In this document: positions 12,640 through 23,859 of the stretch, one piece after another
How the letters are laid out: each line of letters opens with the position of its first letter
How positions within the stretch are numbered: position 1 is the stretch's first letter
NCBI GenBank assembly: GCA_025403435.1
Contig: CM046350.1
Span: 24,863,661-24,927,660, forward strand
Length of the DNA stretch: 64,000 bases
DNA from: Artocarpus heterophyllus
Taxonomy: Eukaryota > Streptophyta > Magnoliopsida > Rosales > Moraceae
Direction of reading: 5' to 3'
Notes under the pieces: generated by a model
What the model saw: the letters and a program-made list of their open reading frames with translations, nothing else
Databases searched by the model: none
What the model was told of the DNA's origin: nothing
Program-made: the position numbers and the translations under genes

Positions 12640-14105
12640 TGATGAGTGAGTGTTTTACTCACAAATCAAGCATTTCTTGAGCTTAAATATTGTGTAAAGC
12701 CTCAAACATTTATGATATTTTGATATTTTTGGTGTTATTTTGTAGGAATTTAATAAAATGAGGTTTAGCGGAAAAAAAAAGCATCAAAATCGAAGTTGAA
12801 ACAGAGTTTTTAGGTGCGAACATGCATGTGATAGCCCTAAGGCTTAGCGCCACAGCGCCAAAAAATGGTCTTGCAACACTTGATGAGCGCACGACCATAT
12901 GGGTTTTTCTCCACGACTACGCATCCCTGACAACTCCCAGTGTGCTCTCAAGCTGATTCTTGTTTTTTGGGCAATCTTGGCCCTAAAATCTTGATCCAAT
13001 GGCCCAAATTTGATGTTGAATAATCCCTAGCCTCTTAATAACCCTTGAGCCTCCATTTTGCAAAGTGTGGAGGAATAGGGAGAAAGAAACCCATGAGTGA
13101 ACTAAAATTATAGAGAGAAAAATAGCTTGGAGTCAAGGATTCTTGAATGATTTTAGTGGATTCTTGGAGGATTCAAGGCATGAAGTGTATCTTCACAATG
13201 AGTTTCTTTTTCCCTTCACTCTTAATCTTGATTGAATTTTGTATTTGTAATTGTATGTTGAACATATTTACTTGTATGGATTTCATAAAGAGATTAGTAA
13301 TGGATTCATTTATGTTTGTTTAAATTTCCTATTCTAGGCTTAGTTTAGTTGGATTTGGATTATGCTTGGATTGTTTTGTTGATTATTGATGTAATTACCA
13401 TTTCACTTTCATTAATGTTTCTGTATACTTAATACTGCTAGTTAATTTGGCTAATGAACTAGTTGATGCAATTTAAGAACTTTAATGCTAGGGAGAGATT
13501 TAGTCTTTTATTGTTACTTAGGAAATGTAGTCTATGTTATTGTTGATACCTAGGAGGGTCAAGAACACATAGATAATTGACTTAAGAGGTTTGGTTTTCG
13601 TGAGTTCAGGAGTCGATCGATGCTTTGATAATCAAATTATGGGTTGAGTTTAATGCATGTGTAATTAACCAAGTTTTATAAGGATATCAATTTGGGTAAT
13701 TGCACATAGAACCTCATTTGATGCTCAAAAAAGGCAATGAGGTGAGCTTAGGGCCCTAGATTAATTAATTGTATGGAATGGAGTTAATAATTGCAAACTA
13801 AGGTAAGTATAAGAAGAATTAAGCTCAATCAAGTCCCTAGACACATTATTCATAGATTGTCAATGTTATAAATAATTTATTTTGTTTTTAGGTTTTGTTT
13901 AATTAGTTTAATTAGTATCATTTTCCTTTTATTTATTTTTCTTTAAACTCCAATTGCCTAAATAAAGCTTAGTCATTGTAGTTATGGTAATTAGCTAGTT
14001 TTTAGATTTCAATCCTTGTGGGAGAAGACAACCCTTAACTTATGAATCCTATACTTAAACTTGACCCCATGTGCTTGCGAGCTTAAGCATAAAAAGCCTT
14101 CATAA
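12640..14105 (+). repeat. 3' LTR of nested element
   Basis: Starts TGATGAGTGAGTGTTTTACTC, a near copy of 8,256 onward, and ends CCTTCATAA where the 5' copy has CATTCATCA (terminal C to A change). Followed by the duplicated target ACATT and by resumption of the element A RT frame. Confidence 0.92.
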
Positions 14106-14940
14106 ACATTTATTTAGAAGAAGGTGCTAATCCAAGAAGAGACCTTCAAAGAAGACTGAATCCAACAATGAAAGAAGTTGTGAAGAATGAAGTTTTGAAA
14201 TTGTTAAATGCGAGTATCATTTACCCCATTACAAATAGTAAAAGGGTTAATCCAAATCAAGTTGCACTTAAAAAGTCAAGTGTAACTATGATTGAGAATG
14301 AAAAAGGAGATCTTCTTCTTACAGAGTTGTTGCGGAATAGGATATGTGCATTGATTATCGTAAGTTAAACACCGCCATTCAAAAAGACCATTTTCCACTC
14401 CCATTCATTGATCAAATCTTAGAATGTATAGTTAGTCATCCTTTCAATTTCTTTCTCGATGGATATTCAAGATACTATCAAATAGAGATAACATTAGAAG
14501 ATCAAGAAAAGACCACGTTTACATGTCCTTTTGTTACTTATGCTTTTTGGTATTTGTTCTTTGGACTTTGCAATGCTCTAGCTACACTTCAAAGATGCAA
14601 AGCATTGTCAATGACATGGTTGAGAAGATTATGAAAGTCTTCATGGATCATATGACCGTCTTCGATGATTCGTTTGACACTTGTCTGCTTAACTTAGAAG
14701 TTGTTTTAAAGAGTTATGAAGAGAAAGGACTTATGCTAAATTGAGAAAAATGCCATTTTATGGTTCCATCTGGCATAGTTCTTAGACATATTATCTCTGA
14801 AAGAGGAATTGAAGTTGATCCAGCTAAAATTGAACCAATTTTGAACATAGCCAGTCTTAAGATTGTTAGAAATGTTTGATCTTTTCTTGGATATGCTGGA
14901 TTTTATCAAAGGTTCATTCAAAATTTTTCAACCATATAAA
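14106..14940 (+). pseudogene. Reverse transcriptase of element A, broken
   Basis: The RT copies element RNA into DNA. The translation gives YLEEGANPRRDLQRRLNP, EVLKLLNASIIYPITNSK, then in a second frame VCIDYRKLNTAIQKDHFPLP, FFLDGYSRYYQIEI and QEKTTFTCPF. These are canonical Ty3/gypsy RT blocks. The catalytic box appears as VFMDHMTVFDDSF (14,638-14,676), where the usual FMDD is FMDH, so the second catalytic aspartate is lost. At least two frameshifts (about 14,330 and 14,600) and a stop at 14,742 break it. Open pieces are 14,168-14,368, 14,344-14,634 and 14,523-14,744. Confidence 0.92.
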
Positions 14941-15400
14941 GATTATTGTGTAACCTCCTGGTGAAAGATGCAATGTTTGAATGGACAAAAGAATGTGAAG
15001 AATCTTTCCAAACACTCATATCTAAGTTGATCTTTGCACCCATCATGTGATCCCATGATGGGAGTTTACCATTTGAAATCATATGTGATGAGAGTAATTA
15101 CACTATAGGAGCCATTTTGGGTCAACGAAGGGAAGTAAAACCCTTTGTAGTGTACTACGCAAGTAGAATTTTAAACATAGCTTAAATGAATTACTTAACT
15201 ACTAAAAGGGAGTTGCTTGCTGTAGTATTTGCTCTAGACAAGTTTCGTTCATATCTTATCAGTTCACCAATCACTATTTTCACTAATCATTTAGCCCTTA
15301 AGTATCTCTTTTCCAAAAAAGATGCTAAGACTAGACTTATCAAGACGATCATTCTTCTACAAGAGTTTGATTTGATCATTAAGGACAATAAATGAGTTGA
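14941..15400 (+). pseudogene. RNase H of element A, broken
   Basis: The translation includes LPFEIICDESNYTIGAILGQ, VVYYASRILN, then after a stop at 15,183 MNYLTTKRELLAVVFALDKF, NHLALKYLFSKKDAKTRLIK and LLQEFDLIIKDNK. This is the standard gypsy RNase H; the first catalytic aspartate (CDES) is present, while the later YSDHAAL-type aspartate has become asparagine (FTNHLAL). Enzyme role: removal of RNA from the RNA:DNA hybrid. Spans RT to integrase without gap, as in intact elements. Confidence 0.9.
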
Positions 15401-16800
15401 GAATATATATTTGACCATTTATCTTGTTTGGAATTCCATGATGCTGTTGATGGCCCATTAATTCATGATGAATTTCCTGATGAACATTTATTAGACAACT
15501 AGAGAGATTCCATCTGCTTGGAGTTTGAAAGATAAAAGAAAATTTTTTGTTAAAGTGGGTAACTTTTGTTGGGATGACTCTTACTTTTTAAAATACTATC
15601 ATGATCAAATCATGAGATGTTGTATTCTTGAGATGAAGAGTTTAGTGTCTTAGAACTTTGTCATAGTGATGCATGTGGTGGTCATTTTTCTACAAGAAAA
15701 CTACCACAAAGATTCTATAATGTGGTCTTTATTGGCCCACTTTTTTCGAAGACACTTGTCATTATTGTCATTCTTGTAAAAACTATAAAAAGTTGAGGTA
15801 CTCTGTCTCGTTGCCATATGATGTCTCTAAACCCAATTATCATAATAGAAATATTCAATTGCTGGGAAATAGACTTTATGGGACCTTTTCTATCTTCTTC
15901 TGGGTACCTTTACATCCTCCTTGTCGTAGAGCACATTTCAAAATAGGTTGAAGCCGTAACACACCTTTCCAATGATATTGCGACTGTTGTGAAGTTCTTA
16001 AAAGAATATGTGTTATCTAGGTCTGATACAATAATAATCGGTGATCAAGCCACATATTTTTTGCAATCATTCTTTTGAAGCTCCAATGCGAAAGTACTGT
16101 ATGATTTATAAAGTTTTAACTACACATCATCCATAGACAAATGGTCAATCTGAGTTAGCAAATAGGGAGATTAAACAAATCTTGGAAAAAAAGGTGAATC
16201 TAGATTGAAAAGATCGGTCTACATGTCTTCAAGACGCACTATGAGAATATCGTATAGCTTACAAAGCTCCCTTAGGAATGTCTCCCTATAGACTCGTTTT
16301 TGGAAAAGCCTATCATTTATCTACAAAACTTGAACATAAAGCTTATTGGACTACTAAAGCTCTCAACTTTGATCTTAGTGCTTTAGGTATTGAACAGAAA
16401 CTCCAAAACTTGAAGAATTAAGGAATGATGTTTATGACAATTCACAAATCTACAAAGTAAAAAATTAAAGCATTTCATGACAAGTAGATCTTGAGGAAGA
16501 ACTTTGAGCCAAATCAACGGGTTTATCTTTATGAATCCCGTCTCCACCTTCATCCTGGTATATTAAAATCATGATGGATTGGTCCATATATTGTGAAACA
16601 AGTTTTTCCCAATGGTGTTGTTGAAATAGAAGATCCAAATGATGGAAGAAAACTCAGAGTAAATTGCCAAAGACTAAAAAGCTACATAGAACGGATAATT
16701 GAGCTTGACGAGGTCATTCTCGTGGCTCTACTTTACCAAACCCAAAGTAGCTTCTTTCACTTATACATATTTATTTTTGTGCTTTGTTAGACTATGTATT
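15401..16800 (+). pseudogene. Integrase of element A, broken
   Basis: Blocks in order: CHSDACGGHFSTRKLPQRFY (HHCC zinc-finger region, 15,657-15,716), NCWEIDFMGPFLSSSGYLYI (15,860-15,920, first catalytic aspartate), a degraded core with a GDQATYF-like second block near 16,040, and the C-terminal tail FPNGVVEIEDP...LRVNCQRLKSYIE (16,600-16,695). The tail is characteristic of Athila/Tat integrases. Many stops and frameshifts lie between. The last 65-codon open piece is 16,593-16,790. Confidence 0.9.
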
Positions 16801-18262
16801 TCTTAAATTTTCATTAAAAAAACCTCGTAAGTTGAAATTAAAAATTAAAAAAATTCATTTAAATTAGCTGAGATTAAGAAGGATATGATCAATTGTGATT
16901 AGTAGGTACTTTGTATTTAAGGCTTCTTGAAACGCATTTTCAAGAATTTGAGGATAATAGTGATTTTAATTTTCAGAACAAAACTAGAGTCTTCGGAAGC
17001 TGACTTCAAATGACCCAGTTTGTAATATATTATTATGTGTTTTTTTGTGTTTTATTTCAATTTGTTAAGTTTTTCGTACAAATCATTTCTGCAACTATAA
17101 TAATTTAAGTAATATTTTTCCTGTACTTACTATTCTTTTACATATTGAGGACAATGTACATTTTAAGTTGGGGGCAAGAAGGTTGTGCAATGTTTTACAA
17201 TAATTTTGTGCCAAAATTTTTTATTTTTGCTCTAATTTTGTGTAAATTTTTTGTTTTTGTGTCATTTTGTTGGTTTTTGTTAAAACAAAACTAAAAATAA
17301 AATGTTTTGTAAATATGTAAAAACTAGTTTCTTAGTAATTAATGTGTTATTATTTTATCTTAGTTTTTGAATTTCATATTAATGTGGTATCATTTTTGTT
17401 CTTTGAATTATCTAACTTTATGGACTCTCAAAATATAGTTTTTTTTAACATATTTTTGCGTTTATTTTTCAAAGTATTTGTAAGCTATTTTTTTCATATA
17501 CACACAATAATGCTTAATTGTGGTGGTAAGTGAAAGCTATGAATATTTAACTTTTGTTATTTTGTGTAAATAAACAATTAAAGGCAGTAACATTTTTAAA
17601 GTTAATCAATTAACTAATTAATCAATCAAATAAATTAATAAATAAACAAATGATAAATCAAAAAGAAATAAAAAAAAGGGAGAAAAAGAAATAAAAAGAA
17701 AGTGTAAATAAACAAAGTATGCAAAGTATGTAAATTAATGAATAAATGTTGGATAAGTTAGGTTTTATAGCCTCTTTAACCCGAGTAAGTAAATTTTAAG
17801 GGGTGCTTCAACATCTAGCACTTTAGGCCAACTGGTACAGGCATTACTGACCCAAAGCTCATTAAACAGGTTATAAAAAGAGCTTAAAGGAGCCAGACAT
17901 TGCACTATCCACAGTTCTAAAGTTTGTTTAATTTTTGTTTATATTTCTATTTTATATTTCTATCCTTAATTGTTTTGATGAATAATTTTAAAATGTTGTT
18001 GCTTGTAGGAGTGATTTGAACCAAAATATCAATATGATTTTATTCTTAGTTTTTTATGAAACTTCATAATTAATTATTTCTTTATGCTTTAAGTCTGTCT
18101 TACTTTCATTTTATTAAATAACATCTAAACTGTTTAAATGAAAGTTTTGTTTTGTTAGTCTATGTAGTTTGGTGAGTCAACTAAGAGTTAGATGGTATTG
18201 CATCATTTCAAAATTATATCATTTTAATTGCTGAGGACTAATAATAAGTTGGTTGGAGGGTA
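16801..18262 (+). other. 3' non-coding interior and polypurine tract of element A
   Basis: Long AT-rich region between integrase and 3' LTR. Athila relatives may carry an env-like frame here; no such frame is visible. A TTGAGGACAATGTACATTTT motif followed by AAGTTGGGGGCAAG (17,144-17,180) recalls the conserved tract of the lineage. A purine-rich GTTGGTTGGAGGGTA run ends at 18,262 just before the LTR and is the likely polypurine tract. Confidence 0.7.
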
Positions 18263-20406
18263 TGATAAGACTGTAAAAGTGTACATTTCTTAAGGTTAAA
18301 ATTTTTTGTTTATGCTTTTAATTCTCGTTAAATCCTCTAGTTAATAGCATTTTTGTATTAATTAATATTTTGGTGTTTTAGTGTAAAAATATGCTTAAGT
18401 ATATGTTTTTAGTGTGTTTTTATGTTTAAAAATATTTTCAGTAATTTTTAGAGTCATTTTTGAGTGATTAATAATTAATTAGTTTGAAAATAATTAAAAC
18501 CATACAAATAATCTTTTGGGAATTTATTCAGAGTCTTAATAAGTTTGTTAATAAGTTTTAAGTTTGTAAATATATTTTAATATATTTTTAGTACCATTTA
18601 AAAATATTTCTAAGTCTTAAATATTATGTTTGTGTGAAATCGTTAAATTGTTAATTTCATAAGTTTATATTTATTTTTGGTGCATTTTATGTGTTTTGAT
18701 ATAAATAAATGTTTTTATAACTATTGTAAATATTAAGTTTGTAAAATAATTAGTTTTATTTTAATTATTTGTTTTTAGATTTGAATTCTAGAGCAAAAAC
18801 GTAACAATACAGCATCAAAACTAGCAAAATAAAACAAAAAATACATTAAAAAATCAAAAGTAGCCAAATTTGTCTCATAGGAGTACACATAGCGAGCCGT
18901 GATTGGCGCGTGCATTACACGCACTAATAGAAGCGCGATAGCCAATAGGCCGTGTCAGGGTATCTCAACTGCACCAAATCTGGTACGGGCGTTCTCACGT
19001 AAGCTTGGTCATCACTCCATTATCATCCATTCGATTTGCCTACTTGGACATAATCCAACGATCCAGATCTTTCTTATCGGTCCTGCCCAGCTTCTCTCAT
19101 CCCGGCCTTCTCTTTTGCCTAGGACCATGCATCTTTGGCCAGACAAGCGAGTGCATGATCCCTTAAGTAGTCCGTGTAGCACTAGATCTTGTCCAAAAGG
19201 TCCGCATTCTCAAGAACCCTGAAACACATGGAAAAAGAGAAAAAATATATAATAAAAGGATATCAACTTGTAGCCGCTAGTTGACTCTAATTAATAAAAA
19301 TAAATATAATTAGTAATTTTAAATAAATAAAATAATATATAAATATTAATAAGATAATATAAATAGTAAAATTCTTACCACTATAAATAGGGGTGCACCC
19401 TTCGTTCGGCACCCCCTCCCTTTTCTCTCTTTAGTTTTTTAAAGAGTCGAGCCTTCTACTCAACTCAGTCCTCCATTTTAAAAGGAGATGCTATAAGATC
19501 ACTCCTTCGACCCCACCAAAAAAAAATAAAAAATGCCTAAATTAGAGTGGAGAGTTTGGTGAGGCAGAGAAATTATCTTGTATGCATAGTACTTTAGTAT
19601 GGTTTTTAACTCTATATCTATTCTGTAATATTTATATTTTTATTGAATAAATTATATTTTTCATGTTTTTAATAATTATTGCTAATATTGTTATGCTACC
19701 CATTTTTATATAAATTCGGTCATGCTTTCTTTATGTAATTTAATTATATTGCATAATTAATATTAATAATAATGGAATAATGCTTAATTTTATGAAATGT
19801 CTTTTACTGTAATATGACTTGTTATGCTATCAATTTTAGATATTTTATAAGATGAGGTTCTTTTAAAATTAATATAAAAATTTATTTCATTTAAATACAA
19901 TAATTATGATTTATTATTGTCTTTTCTATCTTAAAATTTTGCTAATTATAGTTATAGTGATAGGTGCTATAATTTTCATAATTACTACACTGAATCACCA
20001 ATGAGAGATAGTTATTTTCCTATTTTTTGTAGGAAACTCTTACTGCATTATAGCTTGCTATATTGTAGTTATAGGTTGACTTATAAAAATAATGAATGTG
20101 CTTGATATCAATGGGGAAAGATATAATAAATCAAACGCATTAGATAGTTATTATTTAGTGTTAAAATCCATATTAGTTACTAAACATGCAAGAGATTCTA
20201 GAATCTTCACCTTTTTAATTGTATGTTTTAAAATCTTATTTAAAATTGTAGAAAATATTTAATTTCTTTTAAATATTGTAAAAATCCATTGCCATTTTAA
20301 ACTATTAAATTATCAATCTTTTAAATTTTCACCTCCCTATAAATATGACCGCCCTTATTGTGTTGCAAGTGACCGCATTTAAAGAAATATTTTGGGCAAT
20401 ACATCA
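18263..20406 (+). repeat. 3' LTR of element A
   Basis: Starts TGATAAGACTGTAAAAGTG and ends CAATACATCA; matches 2,748-4,874 throughout and carries the conserved TATA box at 19,382-19,389. From about position 18,495 to its end and beyond into the flank it is also repeated at 38,955-42,328. Confidence 0.93.
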
Positions 20407-21198
20407 CTTGGCTTGAAAGCAACCTATCGTCGATGACAAGAAGCACTCAAGGTATTGTCAGCTACATCAATACTTTAGTCACTATACAACGGAGTGTCAA
20501 ACCCTTCAAAAGATTTCCATGCCAAAATTCGTAATGGTATCCTCAAGTTGCTGACCAGGGAGTAGGCCATTGACACTAACCCGTTGGCATGACACAAGGA
20601 AAAAAACTTTACGCTAGGATTTCTCATTCTTTCAAGATGAAGACAATGGAGGAAGACTCGGATGAAGACATGCACCTATGAAAGTCTGACCCGAAACCAC
20701 CTAAGGGAGTATGGAAGACCTATCGAGGTAATGACCAAGCCTTTTAGTGAACCTATAGCCACCCTGATTGGTACAGGAAGCAATTCCCCTAGCCACAAGA
20801 TGGGATGCAACTCCAAAGTTGAGAAAGCTCCTTAGGGAGCGTTCATGAAGCCTGACCCTGTCTTTGAGATGGAAGAAACCTCCAAGGCAAGATCTCCACT
20901 CGAACAAATGTAAGGGATCTTAGAGCACAACAAAGGGACCAAGAAGCAAAAGTTCGTGTCTATGGAAGAGAGGGAACAAGAGCTAGACCTTGGGTATACT
21001 ACCAATGCGCCTGTGCAAAGAGTCACTAGACTACTCGCCATTCTTATCGTTGGCATGATGGAACTCTCGGAAGTCTCACTACATGTGGTGCCTAACAAAA
21101 TCTACCTACCTCTAAAGAAGGTCCATAAACAGGAAGTGATCTCCATGATAAGTGTAATACCTAAGAAATTTCTAATGCTTTATATGCGAAATAATTAA
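20407..21198 (+). pseudogene. Gypsy-type gag remnant, zinc-knuckle and C-terminal part (element C)
   Basis: Right-hand continuation of the gag interrupted at 2,747. Frame at 20,430 gives YCQLHQYFSHYTTECQTL, the C-X2-H-X4-H-X4-C variant knuckle typical of plant gypsy Gag/pre-protease ('C.YH...GH.TE.C..L'). Downstream an 80-codon open stretch (20,956-21,198) encodes a charged segment (MSMEEREQELDLGYTTNAP start) that I do not recognise. A stop after the knuckle and frame changes make it dead. The same stretch recurs at 41,115-41,910. Confidence 0.65.
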
Positions 21199-23854
21199 GG
21201 ATTAGTATAAGTAATTTATGAACGGATTTTATGAGCTAATTTTTATACTCAAAAATTTGTTAAGACCTTAAGGAGTAATTTAAGTGTCACAAGGATTATT
21301 GTTTGAATCCAATCTTTGTGACAATTTTATAAGAATGAAAATGTGATTTTTAAGACTTAATATCATGCCATAAGTCCTAAGTAAAGCATGAATTTTATTA
21401 AGATGTGAGATAATTGTTTAGCAGAAGGAAAATAAGCGAGAAAGCATAACTATTATTGAATGTGTTGCAACAGTTTTTGAATGAGAAATACTTTATAAGG
21501 AAAATATTGTATAGAAATATGGAAATTATATAGTACAAAAGTTAAGTGGTGCAAAATTATACAATATAAGAATAATGTAGTATAAGAATTATACTACATA
21601 AAGTTAGGCACTATGGAATTTATACTGTATTAAGTTAAACAATATGGAAATTGTACTGTGAGAAGGATATGAATAAGTATGGAAGGTTGTGGGACCTCAT
21701 CAACTATGTAAGAAAGAATACTAACAGTATGAGAAATATAGCGATGGTATAGAAAATATACAGTGTAGTGTAAATTTAGACTGTTAAAAGGATAATGTGC
21801 GGCCCATTAGGATACACCCAAATCGTGGAAGAATTTTGACATCTCCCCTTAAAGAATTGGTTGTGGCATCTGGAGGGAGAACAAAGTTTTTTCGCATTTT
21901 AGTCCCTAGTTTTGGTTTTATAAATACCTAAGTGTATTTTTTAAATAAAAATTGATATGGGACCCACATGATGACACCTTTTAGATGAATAAAGGGCCAC
22001 ATTTTCCTCCCATGTGGCACTAGTTTGAGCCTTGAATTTGGAGGCAAATTTTTATTTCATTTTAGTCCCATGATGAGTCATAAGTGGTGAAAACACTTGG
22101 TTAAAGAAAATATTTCTTTTCTTCATAAAAAATGGCTCCATGAAAAACTAGGCAAACACATATTTTTACCATGAAAACAAACCATGATCTCCTCCCTCCG
22201 TCTCAAATATTTTTCAAAAGAACAACTACAAAACCATTCAAAAAGCAAGAACAAATGTTCTTGAGGAGGTTTAAGGGTTTTTCAAGGTAAAACTCTAACT
22301 TTGCCTAGTGTATTCTAGGTTTTTGTTCTCTAGTTTTGTAAGAGATTTTTATGATATTTTATGGATTTCTTTTCAAGAATTTTAGAAGCTTTCAGGAGTA
22401 AAGTAGAGGGGACAAACACTTTGGAAGCTCTATAAAGCCCTAGTTCCACAACCTATGTTAAAATTTGTATATTCTAATGCATACCAAGTGTTTGATGCAA
22501 ATTAAGGGTTATGTCATGTAACGAGACTTTATGACATGACTATAATATGGCTATGTGGATGATGATAGATGGATAAATAGTTGAAAAAAGGAGTTTTAAT
22601 GTTAAAAAGACAAAGTGAGACAAACTTTGTAATAAACACTAAGTTTTAGCATTGAAAGTGTTTGATAAAATTATTTAGGACATGGCATGCAAAGAAAATA
22701 TTATGGCATGTTTAATTTGGGTATTATGTTAATGATAATGAGATTGAAGGGTTGAAAATAAAGGTTTTAAGCACAAATAAGAAAGTTTGTTAAACTTTGT
22801 TGCCAAAAATGCAAAGTTTAACTAGTTTTTAAAAAATGTTTTTGATAAACTTAGAGGCCATTTTTTTAAGCTCAACATGAGATGGAAACGTTAAGCCAGA
22901 CAATTTTCATGAAGAAATCCCACTTGAATTTTGATTGGATCAAGCCAAAAGATCTAGATTTTTGTTCTACCCCTTCAGAAACTATATGAAAATGAATGAT
23001 TTTGAGGAAAGTTAAAATATAAAAATTGTAAATCTCGTTGAAAAAGTAAGGGAAAAGCAAATGGTTCAAGAAAATTCCTTATTGATTTTAAGTTATGAGT
23101 TTTATGAGATTTTAATCACAAAATTTTGAAACAAAAAAAAAACAATTTGAAATAAAAGGATTTTGATGAAGGATCTTTTGTAAGTTTTACTCCTTATAAA
23201 AAATTGGACGTTATGGCATGAGATGGTTATTTCCAGTTCCAAGGCAAAAAGGCCAAAATTTTGTGTTTTACAGGTTTTACGCCAAAAGCCGTAAAATTAT
23301 ATGAAATTGGATTTTTCACTAAGAAGCTAGCTTTTCTTTACTATAGTGAGCAAGTGAGTAACCATAGATTTTAAAGCCCAAAAGAAATTAAGAATTTTTT
23401 GAGCAAAACATATTAAGGGCAAAATCGCTAAGATTTTCATATTATGGATGAAAATATTAAAGCTTTGATAAAATAGACTTTTTTCGAAAAGAAAATTGAT
23501 GTTTTGTTTTATGAATAGCAAGGAAATGTAAGTTTTATTTAAAACAAGTTACAAAAGTTTTCTAAGACTCGTCAAGGGCAAATTAGTCATTTTTTGGAAA
23601 GAATGCCAAAATGGACTCTAAAATGTTCGATTTAGGAAAATGCCGCCGAGCAAGAATTTTGCTGTAAACTATAAGTAACGGGATGGTAAAGTAAAACAAG
23701 AAGTTTAGTAAAGTTATGAGACTTACAAAAAACCCATTATGGGTAAAATCGTTATTTTTTGTAAAATCACTGAAACCGACCCTAAGATCTCTAAATTAGT
23801 GAAACACTCGTAGACGGAAAATATTTCGTAACATGTTAAGCAATTGCATCGTCT
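21199..23854. repeat. LTR-like non-coding tract, left of copia element B
   Basis: No gene. The first 410 bases are shared with 41,911-42,328. From 21,500 to 21,780 short drifting repeats built on ATATAGTA/ATACAGTA-like words are present. Further right the style (promoter-like CTCC-rich run at 22,190, GGTAAAACTC at 22,285, long AT-rich R/U5-like tail with repeated 'gccaaaa' words) is that of a multi-kilobase gypsy LTR. The host sequence continues at 33,245 after element B. The LTR assignment is inference, since ends were not matched. Confidence 0.4.
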
Positions 23855-23859
23855 AGTAA
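23855..23859. repeat. Left target-site duplication of copia element B (AGTAA)
   Basis: AGTAA before the 5' LTR equals AGTAA at 33,240-33,244 after the 3' LTR. Confidence 0.85.

Larger units (their letters stand above)
8256..14105 (+). mobile_element. Nested non-autonomous LTR retrotransposon (LARD-like), no pol
   Basis: Direct repeats 8,256-9,734 and 12,640-14,105 start TGATGAGTGAGT and end CATCA/CATAA. The element has a tRNA-Asp-type primer site and TTGAGGACAA-type tracts before the 3' LTR, as in Athila/Tat relatives, but the 2.9-kb interior shows no RT, RNase H or integrase motif in any frame. It must have been mobilised by proteins of a relative, perhaps of the lineage that includes element A. 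A large retrotransposon derivative (LARD) is the best label; an internally deleted Tat/Athila element is the alternative. Confidence 0.85.
2748..20406 (+). mobile_element. Element A: Athila-type Ty3/gypsy LTR retrotransposon, degenerate, with nested insertion
   Basis: Two long direct repeats (2,748-4,874 and 18,263-20,406) bracket an internal region with, in order, a primer-binding site, gag, protease, reverse transcriptase, RNase H and integrase remnants and a purine-rich tract. This domain order (integrase last) is Ty3/gypsy. The primer site fits plant tRNA-Asp and the protein style (ALGWTIAD linker, FLDGYSRYYQI, VNCQRLKSY integrase tail) matches the Athila/Tat lineage. Removing the 5.85-kb nested element gives about 11.8 kb, a usual Athila size. 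Stops, frameshifts and catalytic substitutions show it cannot transpose by itself. It inserted into gag-like sequence of element C. Confidence 0.9.

Noticed and set aside
16801..18262. Env-like gene expected in some Athila elements
   Set aside because: No long frame, signal peptide or membrane pattern could be followed; open pieces are short and T-rich.
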